NCBI RefSeq assembly: GCF_004102025.1
Contig: NZ_CP025228.1
Span: 2,852,001-2,916,000, forward strand
Origin: Actinomyces qiguomingii
GTDB lineage: Bacteria > Actinomycetota > Actinomycetes > Actinomycetales > Actinomycetaceae
Length of the DNA: 64,000 nucleotides
Direction: 5' to 3'
The position numbers were made by a program, and so were the translations under genes. The notes below the pieces were generated by a model, which had not been told where the DNA came from, did no database searches, and saw nothing but the letters and a program-made list of their open reading frames with translations. Of the stretch, positions 8,539 to 16,652 are shown in pieces. Position 1 is the stretch's first letter, and every line of letters begins with the position of its first letter.

Positions 8539-9831
8539 GTGGACAACACCAAGACGCGCAGCACTGTGAGGGTATTCGTCGCCCGGCTAGTGGGGACCAC
8601 CGTCTTCGATCCGATCGGGGACGCAGTTGGCAAGGTGCACGACGTCGTCGTGCTGATCCGCCTGCGTGGGCAACCGCGGGCCGTCGGCCTGGTGATCGAA
8701 GTGGCCGGGCGCCGCCGCGTATTCCTGCCGCTGTCACGGGTGACGGCCATAGAACCTGGTGCCGTCATTACTACCGGCCTGGTCAACATCCGCCGCTTCG
8801 AGCAGCGCCGGGTGGAGACGCTCGTAATCGGCGAACTGCTCGACCGTGTGGTCACCATGCGCGACGGTTCGGGCGAGGTCACCATCCGGGACGTCGCCAT
8901 TGAACGCGACCGCGGCATGGACTGGAAGGTGACGCGCCTGTTCGTCCAACGAGGCTCATCCGGCCCGCTGGGGCTACGCCGCGGAGAAACCTTCACCGTC
9001 CGTCCGGACGAGGTCACCGGCCTGGCGGGCTCCGCCGACCAGCAGGGCGCCACCGCCCTGCTGGCCACCATGGAGGGGCTCAAACCCGCCGACCTGGCCG
9101 ATGTGCTCTCCGACCTGCCTCTGGCCCGGCAGCTCGAAGTGGCGGCCGAGCTGTCCGATGAGCGCCTGGCCGATGCCACCGAGGAGCTGTCCGACGATGA
9201 GGCCGTGGCCCTGCTGTCCGGCTTGGACGCCTCCCGCGCCGCGGATGTTCTGGACGCCATGCAGCCCGACGACGCCGCCGACCTGGTCTCCGCCCTGCCC
9301 GCCTCCATGGCCGCCCAGCTGCTGGATCTGATGGAGCCGGAGGAGGCGGAGGATGTGCGCCGCCTGCTGACCTACGACGAGTACACCGCCGGCGGTCTGA
9401 TGACGACCGAGCCGATCATTTTGCCACCTGAGTCCACGGTGGCGTCCTTCCTGGCGCAGGCCCGTAAGGCGGAGGTGCCGCCGGCACTGGCGGCAATCGC
9501 CTTCGTGTGCCGTCCACCGTTGGAGTCACCCACGGGACGTTTCCTGGGAATGGTGCACCTGCAACGCGCGCTGCGCGAGCGCCCGCAACAGCTACTTGGA
9601 TCCGTGCTGGACAAGGACCTGGACGGCGTTCACGCCAACGATTCGATCGGTACTGTCACACGTCTGCTGGCGACCTACAATCTCACGGCCCTGCCCGTGC
9701 TCGACGACGCCGGTCGCCTGCTCGGGGCGGTGTCCGTGGACGACGTCCTGGACCACCTCATGCCCGACGACTGGCGGGAGGCGGACGACGCCGTCACCGA
9801 CGAGATGATTGAGAGGAGTGCCAATGGCTGA
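8539..9831 (+). CDS. soluble MgtE-N/CBS-domain protein with PRC-barrel-like N-terminus
   Basis: A 430-residue protein with no membrane segment. Residues about 10-150 look like two PRC-barrel-type beta domains (GDAVGKVHDVVV, GELLDRVVTMRDGSGEVTIRDVAI). Residues about 175-280 are the helical MgtE N domain (LADVLSDLPLARQLEVAAEL, DDAADLVSALP), then the bridge RRLLTYDEYTAGGLMTTEPI leads to a CBS pair ending near residue 415. MgtE magnesium channels have the same cytosolic modules followed by five membrane helices, which are missing here. It overlaps the DUF1003 membrane-protein gene by 8 bp, so the two may work together. A Mg2+-sensing role is inference. Confidence 0.85.
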   Translation: MDNTKTRSTVRVFVARLVGTTVFDPIGDAVGKVHDVVVLIRLRGQPRAVGLVIEVAGRRRVFLPLSRVTAIEPGAVITTGLVNIRRFEQRRVETLVIGELLDRVVTMRDGSGEVTIRDVAIERDRGMDWKVTRLFVQRGSSGPLGLRRGETFTVRPDEVTGLAGSADQQGATALLATMEGLKPADLADVLSDLPLARQLEVAAELSDERLADATEELSDDEAVALLSGLDASRAADVLDAMQPDDAADLVSALPASMAAQLLDLMEPEEAEDVRRLLTYDEYTAGGLMTTEPIILPPESTVASFLAQARKAEVPPALAAIAFVCRPPLESPTGRFLGMVHLQRALRERPQQLLGSVLDKDLDGVHANDSIGTVTRLLATYNLTALPVLDDAGRLLGAVSVDDVLDHLMPDDWREADDAVTDEMIERSANG

Positions 9832-10447
9832 CCAGCTCGACCAGCCGATCACCCGCCGCCGTTCCCGGCTACTGCGGTGGCTGGGGCCGCGCCGCTCGGC
9901 GCGTTCAGACGGATTCGGGCGTTTCGCCGAGGCGACCGCGCGTTTCATGGGGTCGCCGAAGTTCGTGGCCTATATGACGATCTTCGTAGTCGCCTGGATC
10001 GCCGCTAATATCTTGCTAGCGAAGATCAACGAGGACGCCCCCTGGGATCCCTATCCCTTCATTCTGCTCAATCTCGCTTTCTCCACCCAGGCCTCCTATT
10101 CGGCGCCGCTGATCCTGCTGGCACAGAACCGGCAGGACGACCGCGACCGTGTCATCGCCGAGCAGGACCGCCAGCGCGCCGAGCGCAACCTGGAGGACAC
10201 CGAGTATCTGACCCGGGAGATCGCCTCCCTGCGACTGGCGATGAACGATGTCGCCACCCGCGACTTCGTGCGTTCGGAGCTGCGAACCGTGCTGGAGGAG
10301 CTGCTGGCGGAGGAGCGCCGTACCCGCGAAGAGTTGCACGACGACCTCGTGGAGGAGGGCCAGGACGCCGCCGAGGCACCGGATTCCTTCGCCGCCGGAC
10401 GCGCGGGGGGCTCGGAGGCAGGCTCGGCCCCCGAGCATGGCGGCTGA
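9824..10447 (+). CDS. DUF1003 family membrane protein
   Basis: A 207-residue protein. Two membrane helices (about residues 46-65 and 83-102) lie within the typical DUF1003 pattern RFMGSPKFVAY, PYPFILLNLAFSTQASYSAPLIL, LAQNRQDDRDR. A coiled-coil-like acidic helix follows and the tail is acidic. ATG 9824 is preceded by GAGAGGAG and overlaps the end of the MgtE-like gene, indicating translational coupling. The pairing of a soluble MgtE-like CBS protein with DUF1003 is common in actinobacteria, but the function is not established. Confidence 0.86.
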   Translation: MADQLDQPITRRRSRLLRWLGPRRSARSDGFGRFAEATARFMGSPKFVAYMTIFVVAWIAANILLAKINEDAPWDPYPFILLNLAFSTQASYSAPLILLAQNRQDDRDRVIAEQDRQRAERNLEDTEYLTREIASLRLAMNDVATRDFVRSELRTVLEELLAEERRTREELHDDLVEEGQDAAEAPDSFAAGRAGGSEAGSAPEHGG

Positions 10448-10453
10448 TGCAGC

Positions 10454-10499
10454 TATCCCTGCTTTGGGCGCACATTTATCCCTGCTTTGGGCGCGCATT
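10454..10499. repeat. two tandem 23-bp direct repeats
   Basis: TATCCCTGCTTTGGGCGC followed by (A/G)CATT occurs twice head-to-tail (10454-10476, 10477-10499), differing at one base, just after the DUF1003 stop codon. Confidence 0.7.
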
Positions 10500-10527
10500 G
10501 GGCCCGCTCGGCCCTTCGGGCCCCAAT
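10497..10527 (+). terminator. candidate hairpin after the DUF1003 gene
   Basis: ATTGGG-CCCG pairs with CGGGCCCCAAT with one bulge, and an inner GGCCC/GGGCC stem with a TTC loop is an alternative fold. No T-run follows. Confidence 0.4.
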
Positions 10528-10602
10528 GACGCCGGAGCCGTTTCCGCTGTCGGCGTGCTCCTTGCCACCATTACGGCCTGCGGTGGCGCGCTCGGCGCGC
10601 CA

Positions 10603-10608
10603 TAGGAT
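10603..10608 (+). promoter_or_regulatory. candidate -10 box (TAGGAT) of a leaderless promoter
   Basis: TAGGAT ends 6 nt before the mrp ATG at 10615 with no Shine-Dalgarno sequence. Confidence 0.5.
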
Positions 10609-10614
10609 TGTGGC

Positions 10615-11769
10615 ATGAGCCTCCCCACCGAAGACGCGGTCCGCGAGGCGCTCGCACGGGTGATCGATCCCGAGCTGCGCCGCCCGATCACCGACCTGGG
10701 CATGGTCGACTCCATTGAGATCGCCGCCGACGGCGTGGTCACCGTCGGGGTGCTGCTGACCGTGGCCGGCTGTCCGCTACGAGACACCATCACCGCTGAC
10801 ACATCCAAGGAGGTCGGCGCCCTGGACGGCGTCACCGACGTGCGTGTCAACTTGGGGGTGATGACCGATGAGCAGCGGGCCGAGTTGCGCACTCGTCTGC
10901 GCGGCGGTGCGGCCGAACCGGTGATTCCCTTCACCCAGCCCGGTAACCTGACCCGCGTCTACGCGGTCACCTCCGGTAAGGGGGGTGTGGGCAAGTCCTC
11001 CGTGACCGCCAATCTGGCCGCCGCCATGGCCGCGCAGGGACTGAGCGTCGGAGTCGTGGATGCCGACATCTACGGCTTCTCCATCCCCCGCATGCTGGGT
11101 GTGGATCAGGTGCCCACCCAGCTGGACGGCATGATCGTTCCACCCATCGCGCATGAGGTGAAAGTGATCTCCATCGGCATGTTCGTGGAGGACAAGCAGC
11201 CGGTCGTCTGGCGCGGTCCTATGCTGCACCGAGCGGTACAGCAGTTCCTCTCCGACGTGTTCTGGGGCGATCTGGATGTGCTGCTGTTGGACCTGCCGCC
11301 GGGAACCGGTGACGTGACCATCTCAGTGGCGCAGCTGCTGCCGGATGCCGAGATCCTGGTAGTCACCACGCCGCAGACAGCCGCCGCAGAGGTGGCCGAA
11401 CGTACCGGGCTGATCGCCTCCCAGACCCATCAAAAGGTCGCCGGCGTCATCGAGAACATGTCCTACCTGCCGCAGCCGGACGGATCCCGCCTGGAGATTT
11501 TCGGCTCGGGCGGCGGCCGGGCGGTGTCGGCGTCGCTGACTACGGCGCTCGGCTACGAGGTACCGCTGCTGGCGCAGTTGCCGCTGGACATCAGACTGCG
11601 TGAAGGCTCCGACGCCGGTGTTCCCGCCGCCATCGCCTCCGATGGCGCACCCGCCGTGGACTCCCCGGCCGCGCTCGAACTCGCCGCCGTGGCACGTAAA
11701 CTCGGGCACCGTGCACGCGGCCTTTCCGGCATGTCGCTGTCAATCAGCCCGGTTGACGCCGCCGGCTGA
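10615..11769 (+). CDS. mrp: Mrp/ApbC family P-loop ATPase, iron-sulfur cluster carrier
   Basis: A 384-residue protein: an N-terminal MIP18/DUF59 domain (residues about 5-85, with conserved Cys53 in AGCPLRD), then a deviant Walker A motif GKGGVGKSS at 121-129 and the rest of a ParA/MinD-like ATPase (DLPPGTGDVTISVAQLLP). Family members carry and transfer Fe-S clusters. The usual C-terminal CxxC after ENMS is absent: the sequence reads ENMSYLPQPDGSRLEIFG, as I recall for actinobacterial Mrp proteins, so cluster binding by this pair cannot apply. The gene stands alone and converges on tatB. Confidence 0.92.
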   Translation: MSLPTEDAVREALARVIDPELRRPITDLGMVDSIEIAADGVVTVGVLLTVAGCPLRDTITADTSKEVGALDGVTDVRVNLGVMTDEQRAELRTRLRGGAAEPVIPFTQPGNLTRVYAVTSGKGGVGKSSVTANLAAAMAAQGLSVGVVDADIYGFSIPRMLGVDQVPTQLDGMIVPPIAHEVKVISIGMFVEDKQPVVWRGPMLHRAVQQFLSDVFWGDLDVLLLDLPPGTGDVTISVAQLLPDAEILVVTTPQTAAAEVAERTGLIASQTHQKVAGVIENMSYLPQPDGSRLEIFGSGGGRAVSASLTTALGYEVPLLAQLPLDIRLREGSDAGVPAAIASDGAPAVDSPAALELAAVARKLGHRARGLSGMSLSISPVDAAG

Positions 11770-11813
11770 CGGTTGACCGTTTAGCATCTGCGCGGCCCCA
11801 CGCAAGCTGGTCC

Positions 11814-11827
11814 GGGGCGCGCGCCCC
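11814..11827. terminator. candidate bidirectional hairpin between mrp and tatB
   Basis: GGGGCGCGCGCCCC is a perfect 14-bp palindrome between two convergent genes. No T-tract is present on either side. Confidence 0.3.
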
Positions 11828-11844
11828 ACAACGCACCGATGCCG

Positions 11845-12699
11845 TCAGGCGACCGCGGCGGTGGCCGCCTCGGCGCGGGTGCGGGCGGCCTCATTGGCGG
11901 CGCGCACAATGTCTCGCGGTGACACGGGGCGGCGCGCCCGAGTCGGCTCCTTTTGGGGTTGCTCGGCGGCAAGGCTGGAGGGGACATCCGCCGCCACAGC
12001 GTCTTCACCTATGGTCTCGGAGACCTCGGAAATCTCGGAAGTCTCGGAGACCTCGGCAGTCTCGGAGACCTCGGGGATCTCGGCAGTAACAACCTCCCCC
12101 GATTCCAGCGCCATGCGGGCCGCGTCGGCGGTGGCGTCGACGGATTCCGTGGTCTCGTCTACCTGTGCGGCATCGGCCTGCCCCTCGGTGGAGGAGACCG
12201 TGTCGACCTGCGGCAACTCGGCGGTGACGGCGGCGGCCTCCTGCGCCGCCTGCTGTGGATCCTTCTCCCGCTCGGCCCGAGCGGCCCGGGTCTGCTCGGC
12301 CTTGTCCTCGATCATCTTCGAAAGAGGCTTAGATCTGTTCCCGGTCTTACCGCTCACGGCAGCGGCGGCCTCGTCACTGGCCTCCTTGGCGGTATCCAGA
12401 ACCGATTGGAAGGGGTTGGTCAGGTCCCGGCGGATCGCATCAAGGTCCTCGCCCAGTGCGTCGCGCACGATCTTGCGGGGGTCGTAGTTGCGCGGATCCA
12501 GGTCCGACAGGTCCAACTCGCTGAGCTCGGGACCGACCTCCTCGGCGATCTGAGTCTTGGCGTTGTCCAGGAAGACACGCAGTCGGCGCACGCCCTGGGT
12601 CAGCTTGCGAGTGTATTCGGGTAGGCGTTGGGGACCCACCACCACCACTAGAACCAGTAGGAGGACGAAGAACTCCGCACCCGAGATGCCCGGAAACAT
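11845..12699 (-). CDS. tatB: Sec-independent protein translocase TatB
   Basis: A 284-residue protein beginning MFPGISGAEFFVLLLVLVVV, one N-terminal membrane helix, then the conserved GPQRLPEYTRKL hinge and an amphipathic helix. This is the TatA/B fold; the Glu/Asp-rich continuation and length point to TatB, which receives twin-arginine substrates with TatC. The C-terminal 180 residues are low complexity, with the SETSEISEVSET series forming near-perfect short repeats around 12010-12075. ATG 12699 was chosen because the hydrophobic helix begins there and a TATACT box lies 6 nt upstream. Confidence 0.88.
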   Translation of the reverse strand: MFPGISGAEFFVLLLVLVVVVGPQRLPEYTRKLTQGVRRLRVFLDNAKTQIAEEVGPELSELDLSDLDPRNYDPRKIVRDALGEDLDAIRRDLTNPFQSVLDTAKEASDEAAAAVSGKTGNRSKPLSKMIEDKAEQTRAARAEREKDPQQAAQEAAAVTAELPQVDTVSSTEGQADAAQVDETTESVDATADAARMALESGEVVTAEIPEVSETAEVSETSEISEVSETIGEDAVAADVPSSLAAEQPQKEPTRARRPVSPRDIVRAANEAARTRAEAATAAVA

Positions 12700-12705
12700 G
12701 ACGCC

Positions 12706-12711
12706 AGTATA
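12706..12711 (-). promoter_or_regulatory. candidate -10 box (TATACT) of a leaderless tatB promoter
   Basis: On the minus strand TATACT ends 6 nt before the tatB ATG at 12699; no Shine-Dalgarno sequence is present. Confidence 0.5.
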
Positions 12712-12856
12712 GGGAGCACTATGGGCAACCAGGCAGTCACGCCGCCACGGGAAGTGGACCGGACCTGAAACAATGGGTGTTGACTCCGGGCCGGACATCC
12801 GGCGCCGCCGGGGTCACTGGTTACGGCTACGCGGCCCGGCGCCGCAGAAGGGACAT

Positions 12857-13495
12857 ATGGTGGCTGCCGACAAGACACTGAGCTGGTCCTACACCGAGGA
12901 GTTCCCAGTCGAGGCAGAGCCCGCCGCGCAGGCGCGCCTGCGCGGCATCGAGTTGGGCACAGACCCGGTCTCTCCGGCCACGGGCGCCGTCCTGCGCATG
13001 CTGACCGCGGCCGGAGGAGCCAAATCCGTTGCCGAGATCGGCACCGGCACCGGCGTGTCGGGTCTGTGGCTCCTGGCGGGCATGGGCGCCGACGGCGTGC
13101 TGACCACCATCGACGTAGAACCGGAGTTTCAACGCGAGGCCCGTCGCGCCTTCGACGAGGCCGGCTACCCCGGCTCCCGCACCCGCATCATTCAGGGGCG
13201 GGCATCCGATGTTTTGCCGCGTATGGCCGCCCAGTCCTATGACATGGTAGTGCTGGATGTGCCCCCGCAGGAGGCGGCGGAACTGGTGACACAGGGGATC
13301 CGCATGCTGCGCGCGGGCGGTGTTCTGGTAGTCACGCACGCACTGTGGAAGGACCACGTCGCCGATCCGGCACGCCGCGACGCCACCACCGTGGCGACGC
13401 GCGAACTGGGCAAGATGCTGCGAGATGAGGATGGTCTGCACGCATCATTGCTGCCGGTCGACGACGGTCTGCTGGTTGCCGTCCGGCAGGCGTGA
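12857..13495 (+). CDS. O-methyltransferase family 3, SAM-dependent
   Basis: A 212-residue class I methyltransferase. Motif I, VAEIGTGTGVSGLWLL, binds SAM; TIDVEPEFQREARRAF gives the acidic residue for the ribose; DMVVLDVPP is motif IV; AGGVLVVTHALWKDHVADPARR resembles the metal-site region of catechol/caffeoyl-CoA O-methyltransferases. The acceptor is unknown. ATG 12857 is used because AGAAGGGA lies just upstream; longer open frame upstream lacks coding character. It is divergent from tatB, an arrangement I recall from other actinobacteria. Confidence 0.85.
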   Translation: MVAADKTLSWSYTEEFPVEAEPAAQARLRGIELGTDPVSPATGAVLRMLTAAGGAKSVAEIGTGTGVSGLWLLAGMGADGVLTTIDVEPEFQREARRAFDEAGYPGSRTRIIQGRASDVLPRMAAQSYDMVVLDVPPQEAAELVTQGIRMLRAGGVLVVTHALWKDHVADPARRDATTVATRELGKMLRDEDGLHASLLPVDDGLLVAVRQA

Positions 13496-13602
13496 CCCAC
13501 CCGCGGGACGGATGGAGATCTTGACAAACACGCACCAGCACCGGGCCTGAATCCACCCGGCGTAACCGACCTAACGTTTGCAGCGCTGTTGCGATATTCC
13601 GC

Positions 13603-13770
13603 TCAGTACTTGACGGTGGCCAGGGCCTCCTGCAGCTCCTTGATCTCCTCGGGTGTGATCTCGACTACCAGACGCCCGCCGCCCTCGAGCGGCATTCGCA
13701 TGATGATGGAGCGGCCCTCCTTGACGACCTCAAGCGGCCCATCGCCGGTCCTGGGTTTCATGGCAGCCAT
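13603..13770 (-). CDS. DUF3117 small protein
   Basis: A 55-residue protein beginning MAAMKPRTGDGPLEV and containing MPLEGGGRLVVEITPEE, the near-invariant signature of actinobacterial DUF3117. ATG 13770 has AGGGGAG 5 nt upstream, and the longer upstream frame is not conserved-looking. Function unknown; the family is a good phylum marker. A TAGAAT hexamer about 50 nt upstream could be its -10 box. Confidence 0.9.
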   Translation of the reverse strand: MAAMKPRTGDGPLEVVKEGRSIIMRMPLEGGGRLVVEITPEEIKELQEALATVKY

Positions 13771-13909
13771 ATGCTCCCCTTTCACTGATGATTCGCGGAC
13801 TTCTACCGCTTCTCCCAGGTCCATTCTACGGCATAATGACGCCACTTCGGGCGCAAACGTGGCTGAATCCACGCCTGCCACCCCATCCTGCGACCTCTGG
13901 CGCGGCACC

Positions 13910-14779
13910 TCACTGAGCCACCCATTCCGAACGGTCGGGAGTGCGAGTCAGCCCGTTGGCGCGCATTGTGCGGGCGGCATCCACCACGAAATCGACCGCC
14001 TCCTGCGCGGTATCAACCACTTGCAGCAAGGCCACATCGGCCGCGTCGATCGTGGCCGCAGCCACCAGGGTTTCACGCAGCCAGTCCACCAGGCCACCCC
14101 AGAAGGAGGAGTCGACCAGGGCAATCGGGAAGGACGGCACCTTCTGGGTCTGCACCAGGGTGACGGCTTCGAAGAGTTCGTCGAGCGTACCCATGCCGCC
14201 GGGCATGATCACGAATCCATCGGAGTACTTCAAGAACATAGTTTTACGGGCAAAGAAGTACCGGAAGTTGACACCCAGATCCACATAATCATTCATGCCC
14301 TGCTCGTGGGGCAGCTCAATGCCCAACCCCACGGAAATACCACCGGCTTCACGCGCCCCCTTGTTGGCCGCCTCCATAATGCCGGGGCCGCCCCCGGTGA
14401 TCACGGCGTATCCGGACCGGACCAGTCCGGCCCCGATCTGCTCGGCCAGGACGTAGGCGCGTTCGCCCGCCCGGGTACGAGCCGATCCGAACACGCTTAT
14501 TGCCGGTCCCACCTCGGCCAGTGCCCCGAAGCCCTCGACGAACTCCGACTGGATGCGCAGCACGCGCCAGGGATCGGTGTGCAGCCAGTCGGCGTCGTCG
14601 CGGCGGTCCAGGAAGCGGGCGTCGGTGGTGCGAGTTGGAATCTGAGCGCCGCGCAGCATCACCGGCCCGGTGCGGTAAGTCTCACGCGAGCCGTTCTTCG
14701 CGGGTGCAGATCCGCCGGTCGCCGATCCACTCGTCATGTCTGACACATCGTCTACCACATTGTTAGCCATAGGGGGCAT
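13910..14779 (-). CDS. LOG family protein (TIGR00730 Rossmann fold)
   Basis: About 289 residues. GGGPGIMEAANKGA and PGGMGTLDELFE are the two signature motifs of the LOG (cytokinin riboside monophosphate phosphoribohydrolase) superfamily, which hydrolyses nucleoside monophosphates to base and ribose phosphate. The bacterial role is often unknown. The fold is preceded by about 70 residues typical of long actinobacterial members. Start is uncertain: ATG 14779 has GGGGGATC before it, while 14770 and 14737 are alternatives. The longer open frame to 15163 would run antisense into the phosphomutase gene and was rejected. Confidence 0.85.
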   Translation of the reverse strand: MPPMANNVVDDVSDMTSGSATGGSAPAKNGSRETYRTGPVMLRGAQIPTRTTDARFLDRRDDADWLHTDPWRVLRIQSEFVEGFGALAEVGPAISVFGSARTRAGERAYVLAEQIGAGLVRSGYAVITGGGPGIMEAANKGAREAGGISVGLGIELPHEQGMNDYVDLGVNFRYFFARKTMFLKYSDGFVIMPGGMGTLDELFEAVTLVQTQKVPSFPIALVDSSFWGGLVDWLRETLVAAATIDAADVALLQVVDTAQEAVDFVVDAARTMRANGLTRTPDRSEWVAQ

Positions 14780-14903
14780 GATCCCCCACCGGCCGCCATT
14801 TGTGGCAATGACACCCAGGCCGAGCGCGTTCCTGTGCGCCGGATGTGCGCACCACCACTCATGACAGCGCTCACGGGCGCGGCGTCCACCATCCTCGGCA
14901 CGG

Positions 14904-14909
14904 TACGGT
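14904..14909 (+). promoter_or_regulatory. candidate -10 box (TACGGT) of a leaderless promoter
   Basis: TACGGT ends 6 nt before the phosphomutase ATG at 14916, with no Shine-Dalgarno sequence. Confidence 0.42.
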
Positions 14910-14915
14910 CGCCCC

Positions 14916-16652
14916 ATGACATATCCGCCCCAGCGTGCGGCCACCAGTGATCTTGACTTCGCCGTCTCCTCCTGGATCGCCGAGGATCCGGACCCCGATA
15001 CCCGCCGGGAGTTGAGCGACCTGCTCTCCGCCCACCGTGATGGCGACGCCGCGGCAACGGCCGCCCTGGCAGACGCCTTCTCAGGCAGCCTACAGTTCGG
15101 CACCGCCGGGCTGCGCGGGCGACTGGGTGGCGGCTCCAATCGCATGAATCGCGTCGTCGTCATCCGTGCTGCTGCCGGACTATCGGCCTACCTGCACCAG
15201 ATGCTGGGGGACGGGTTCCGCGTCGTCATCGGCTACGACGCGCGCCACCGCTCGGCCAGCTTCGCCCGTGACACCGCCGCCGTCGTAACCGGCGCGGGCG
15301 GGCATGCCATCTTGTTCGACTCCCACTGCCCCACGCCCGTGCTCGCCTTCGCCCTGCGTCGCCTGGGTGCCGACGCCGGTGTCATGGTGACGGCCTCACA
15401 CAATCCTCCGCAGGACAACGGCTACAAGGTCTATTTGGGGGGTCGTGCGGAGACCGGCTCCGGACAGGGCGCACAGATCGTCCCGCCCCACGACGCGGGC
15501 ATTGCCGCCGAAATCGCCGCCGTCGGACCGCTGTCCTCGGTGCCCATGCCCGATTCCGGCTGGGAGACGATCGGTGCCGAGATGGTTGAGCAGTACGTGC
15601 AGCGGGCGGTCAAGGCCGCCCGCACCAGGGCGGTTGCCCCCCTCAAAATCGTGCTGACGCCAATGCACGGCGTGGGCGGACAGATATGCCAGCAGGTGCT
15701 GACACGGGTGGGCTTCGACGACGTCGTCGTGGTGCCCGAGCAGTTCGATCCGGACCCGGACTTCCCCACCGTCACCTTTCCCAACCCGGAGGAGCCCGGC
15801 GCCCTGGATCTGGCCCTCGCGCGAGCACGGGAAGTGGGAGCCGATCTGGTCATCGCCAATGACCCGGATGCCGATCGCTGCTCCGCCGCCGTGCCGGATG
15901 AGCACGCCCGCGGCGGCTGGCGACAACTGACCGGAGATGAGGTCGGCTCGCTTCTAGGAGAGCAGGCCGCCGAGCTGGCAGCCTTCAATGGCACCGGCGT
16001 GCTGGCCAACTCGATCGTCTCCTCCCGGCTGCTGCGCAAGATCGCACAGGCGCACGGACTCGGTCACCGCATCACGCTGACCGGCTTCAAGTGGATCAGT
16101 CGCGTGCCGAATCTGGTATTCGGCTATGAGGAGGCGCTCGGATACTGCGCCGATCCGTCCGCAGTGCGGGACAAGGACGGCATTTCCGCCTCTGCGCGCC
16201 TAGCGGTGCTGGCCTCCACGCTTAAACAGCAGGGGCGTACGCTGGATGATCTGTTGGACCGGCTGGCGCGCGAGCACGGCCTGTATGCCACCAGCCCGCT
16301 GAGCGTGCGCGTGGAGGACCTCAGTTTCATCACCGAAGCCATGGAGCGTCTGCGTGCCGGCGGAGCGCCCGCCACCTTGGCAGGCTCCCCGGTGGTAGAC
16401 GTCTTCGACCTGATGGACGGCGCCGCCGACGGCAACGGGCAGCGCCTGCCCGCCACCAACGGCCTCATCTTCAAAACCGCCGCCGACGACCGGGTAGTGG
16501 TGCGTCCCTCCGGCACCGAGCCGAAGCTCAAGTGCTACTGCGAGGTGGTCATGCCGGTGGCCGTCGACGAACCGGTGGAGGTGGCCCGCCGCGCCGCCGC
16601 CAAGCGCCTGGAGAACATCAAGGCCGACCTGCGTGGCGTGCTGGGGATATGA
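14916..16652 (+). CDS. phosphoglucomutase/phosphomannomutase (alpha-D-phosphohexomutase)
   Basis: A 578-residue cytoplasmic enzyme that interconverts hexose 1- and 6-phosphates. All four signatures are present: TASHNPPQDNGYKVY with the phosphoserine, DPDADR as Mg2+ site, GYEEALGYC as sugar-binding loop, and RPSGTEPKLKCYCEV as phosphate-binding loop. The length and the EEALGYC loop fit the long PMM/PGM type of actinobacteria; glucose versus mannose preference cannot be set from sequence. Its 3' end overlaps the convergent metal permease gene by 35 bp. Confidence 0.92.
   Translation: MTYPPQRAATSDLDFAVSSWIAEDPDPDTRRELSDLLSAHRDGDAAATAALADAFSGSLQFGTAGLRGRLGGGSNRMNRVVVIRAAAGLSAYLHQMLGDGFRVVIGYDARHRSASFARDTAAVVTGAGGHAILFDSHCPTPVLAFALRRLGADAGVMVTASHNPPQDNGYKVYLGGRAETGSGQGAQIVPPHDAGIAAEIAAVGPLSSVPMPDSGWETIGAEMVEQYVQRAVKAARTRAVAPLKIVLTPMHGVGGQICQQVLTRVGFDDVVVVPEQFDPDPDFPTVTFPNPEEPGALDLALARAREVGADLVIANDPDADRCSAAVPDEHARGGWRQLTGDEVGSLLGEQAAELAAFNGTGVLANSIVSSRLLRKIAQAHGLGHRITLTGFKWISRVPNLVFGYEEALGYCADPSAVRDKDGISASARLAVLASTLKQQGRTLDDLLDRLAREHGLYATSPLSVRVEDLSFITEAMERLRAGGAPATLAGSPVVDVFDLMDGAADGNGQRLPATNGLIFKTAADDRVVVRPSGTEPKLKCYCEVVMPVAVDEPVEVARRAAAKRLENIKADLRGVLGI

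Noticed and set aside
13910..15163. 417-residue version of the LOG-family protein.
   Set aside because: The extra N-terminus is antisense to the phosphomutase gene and its promoter; starts at or below 14779 are preferred.
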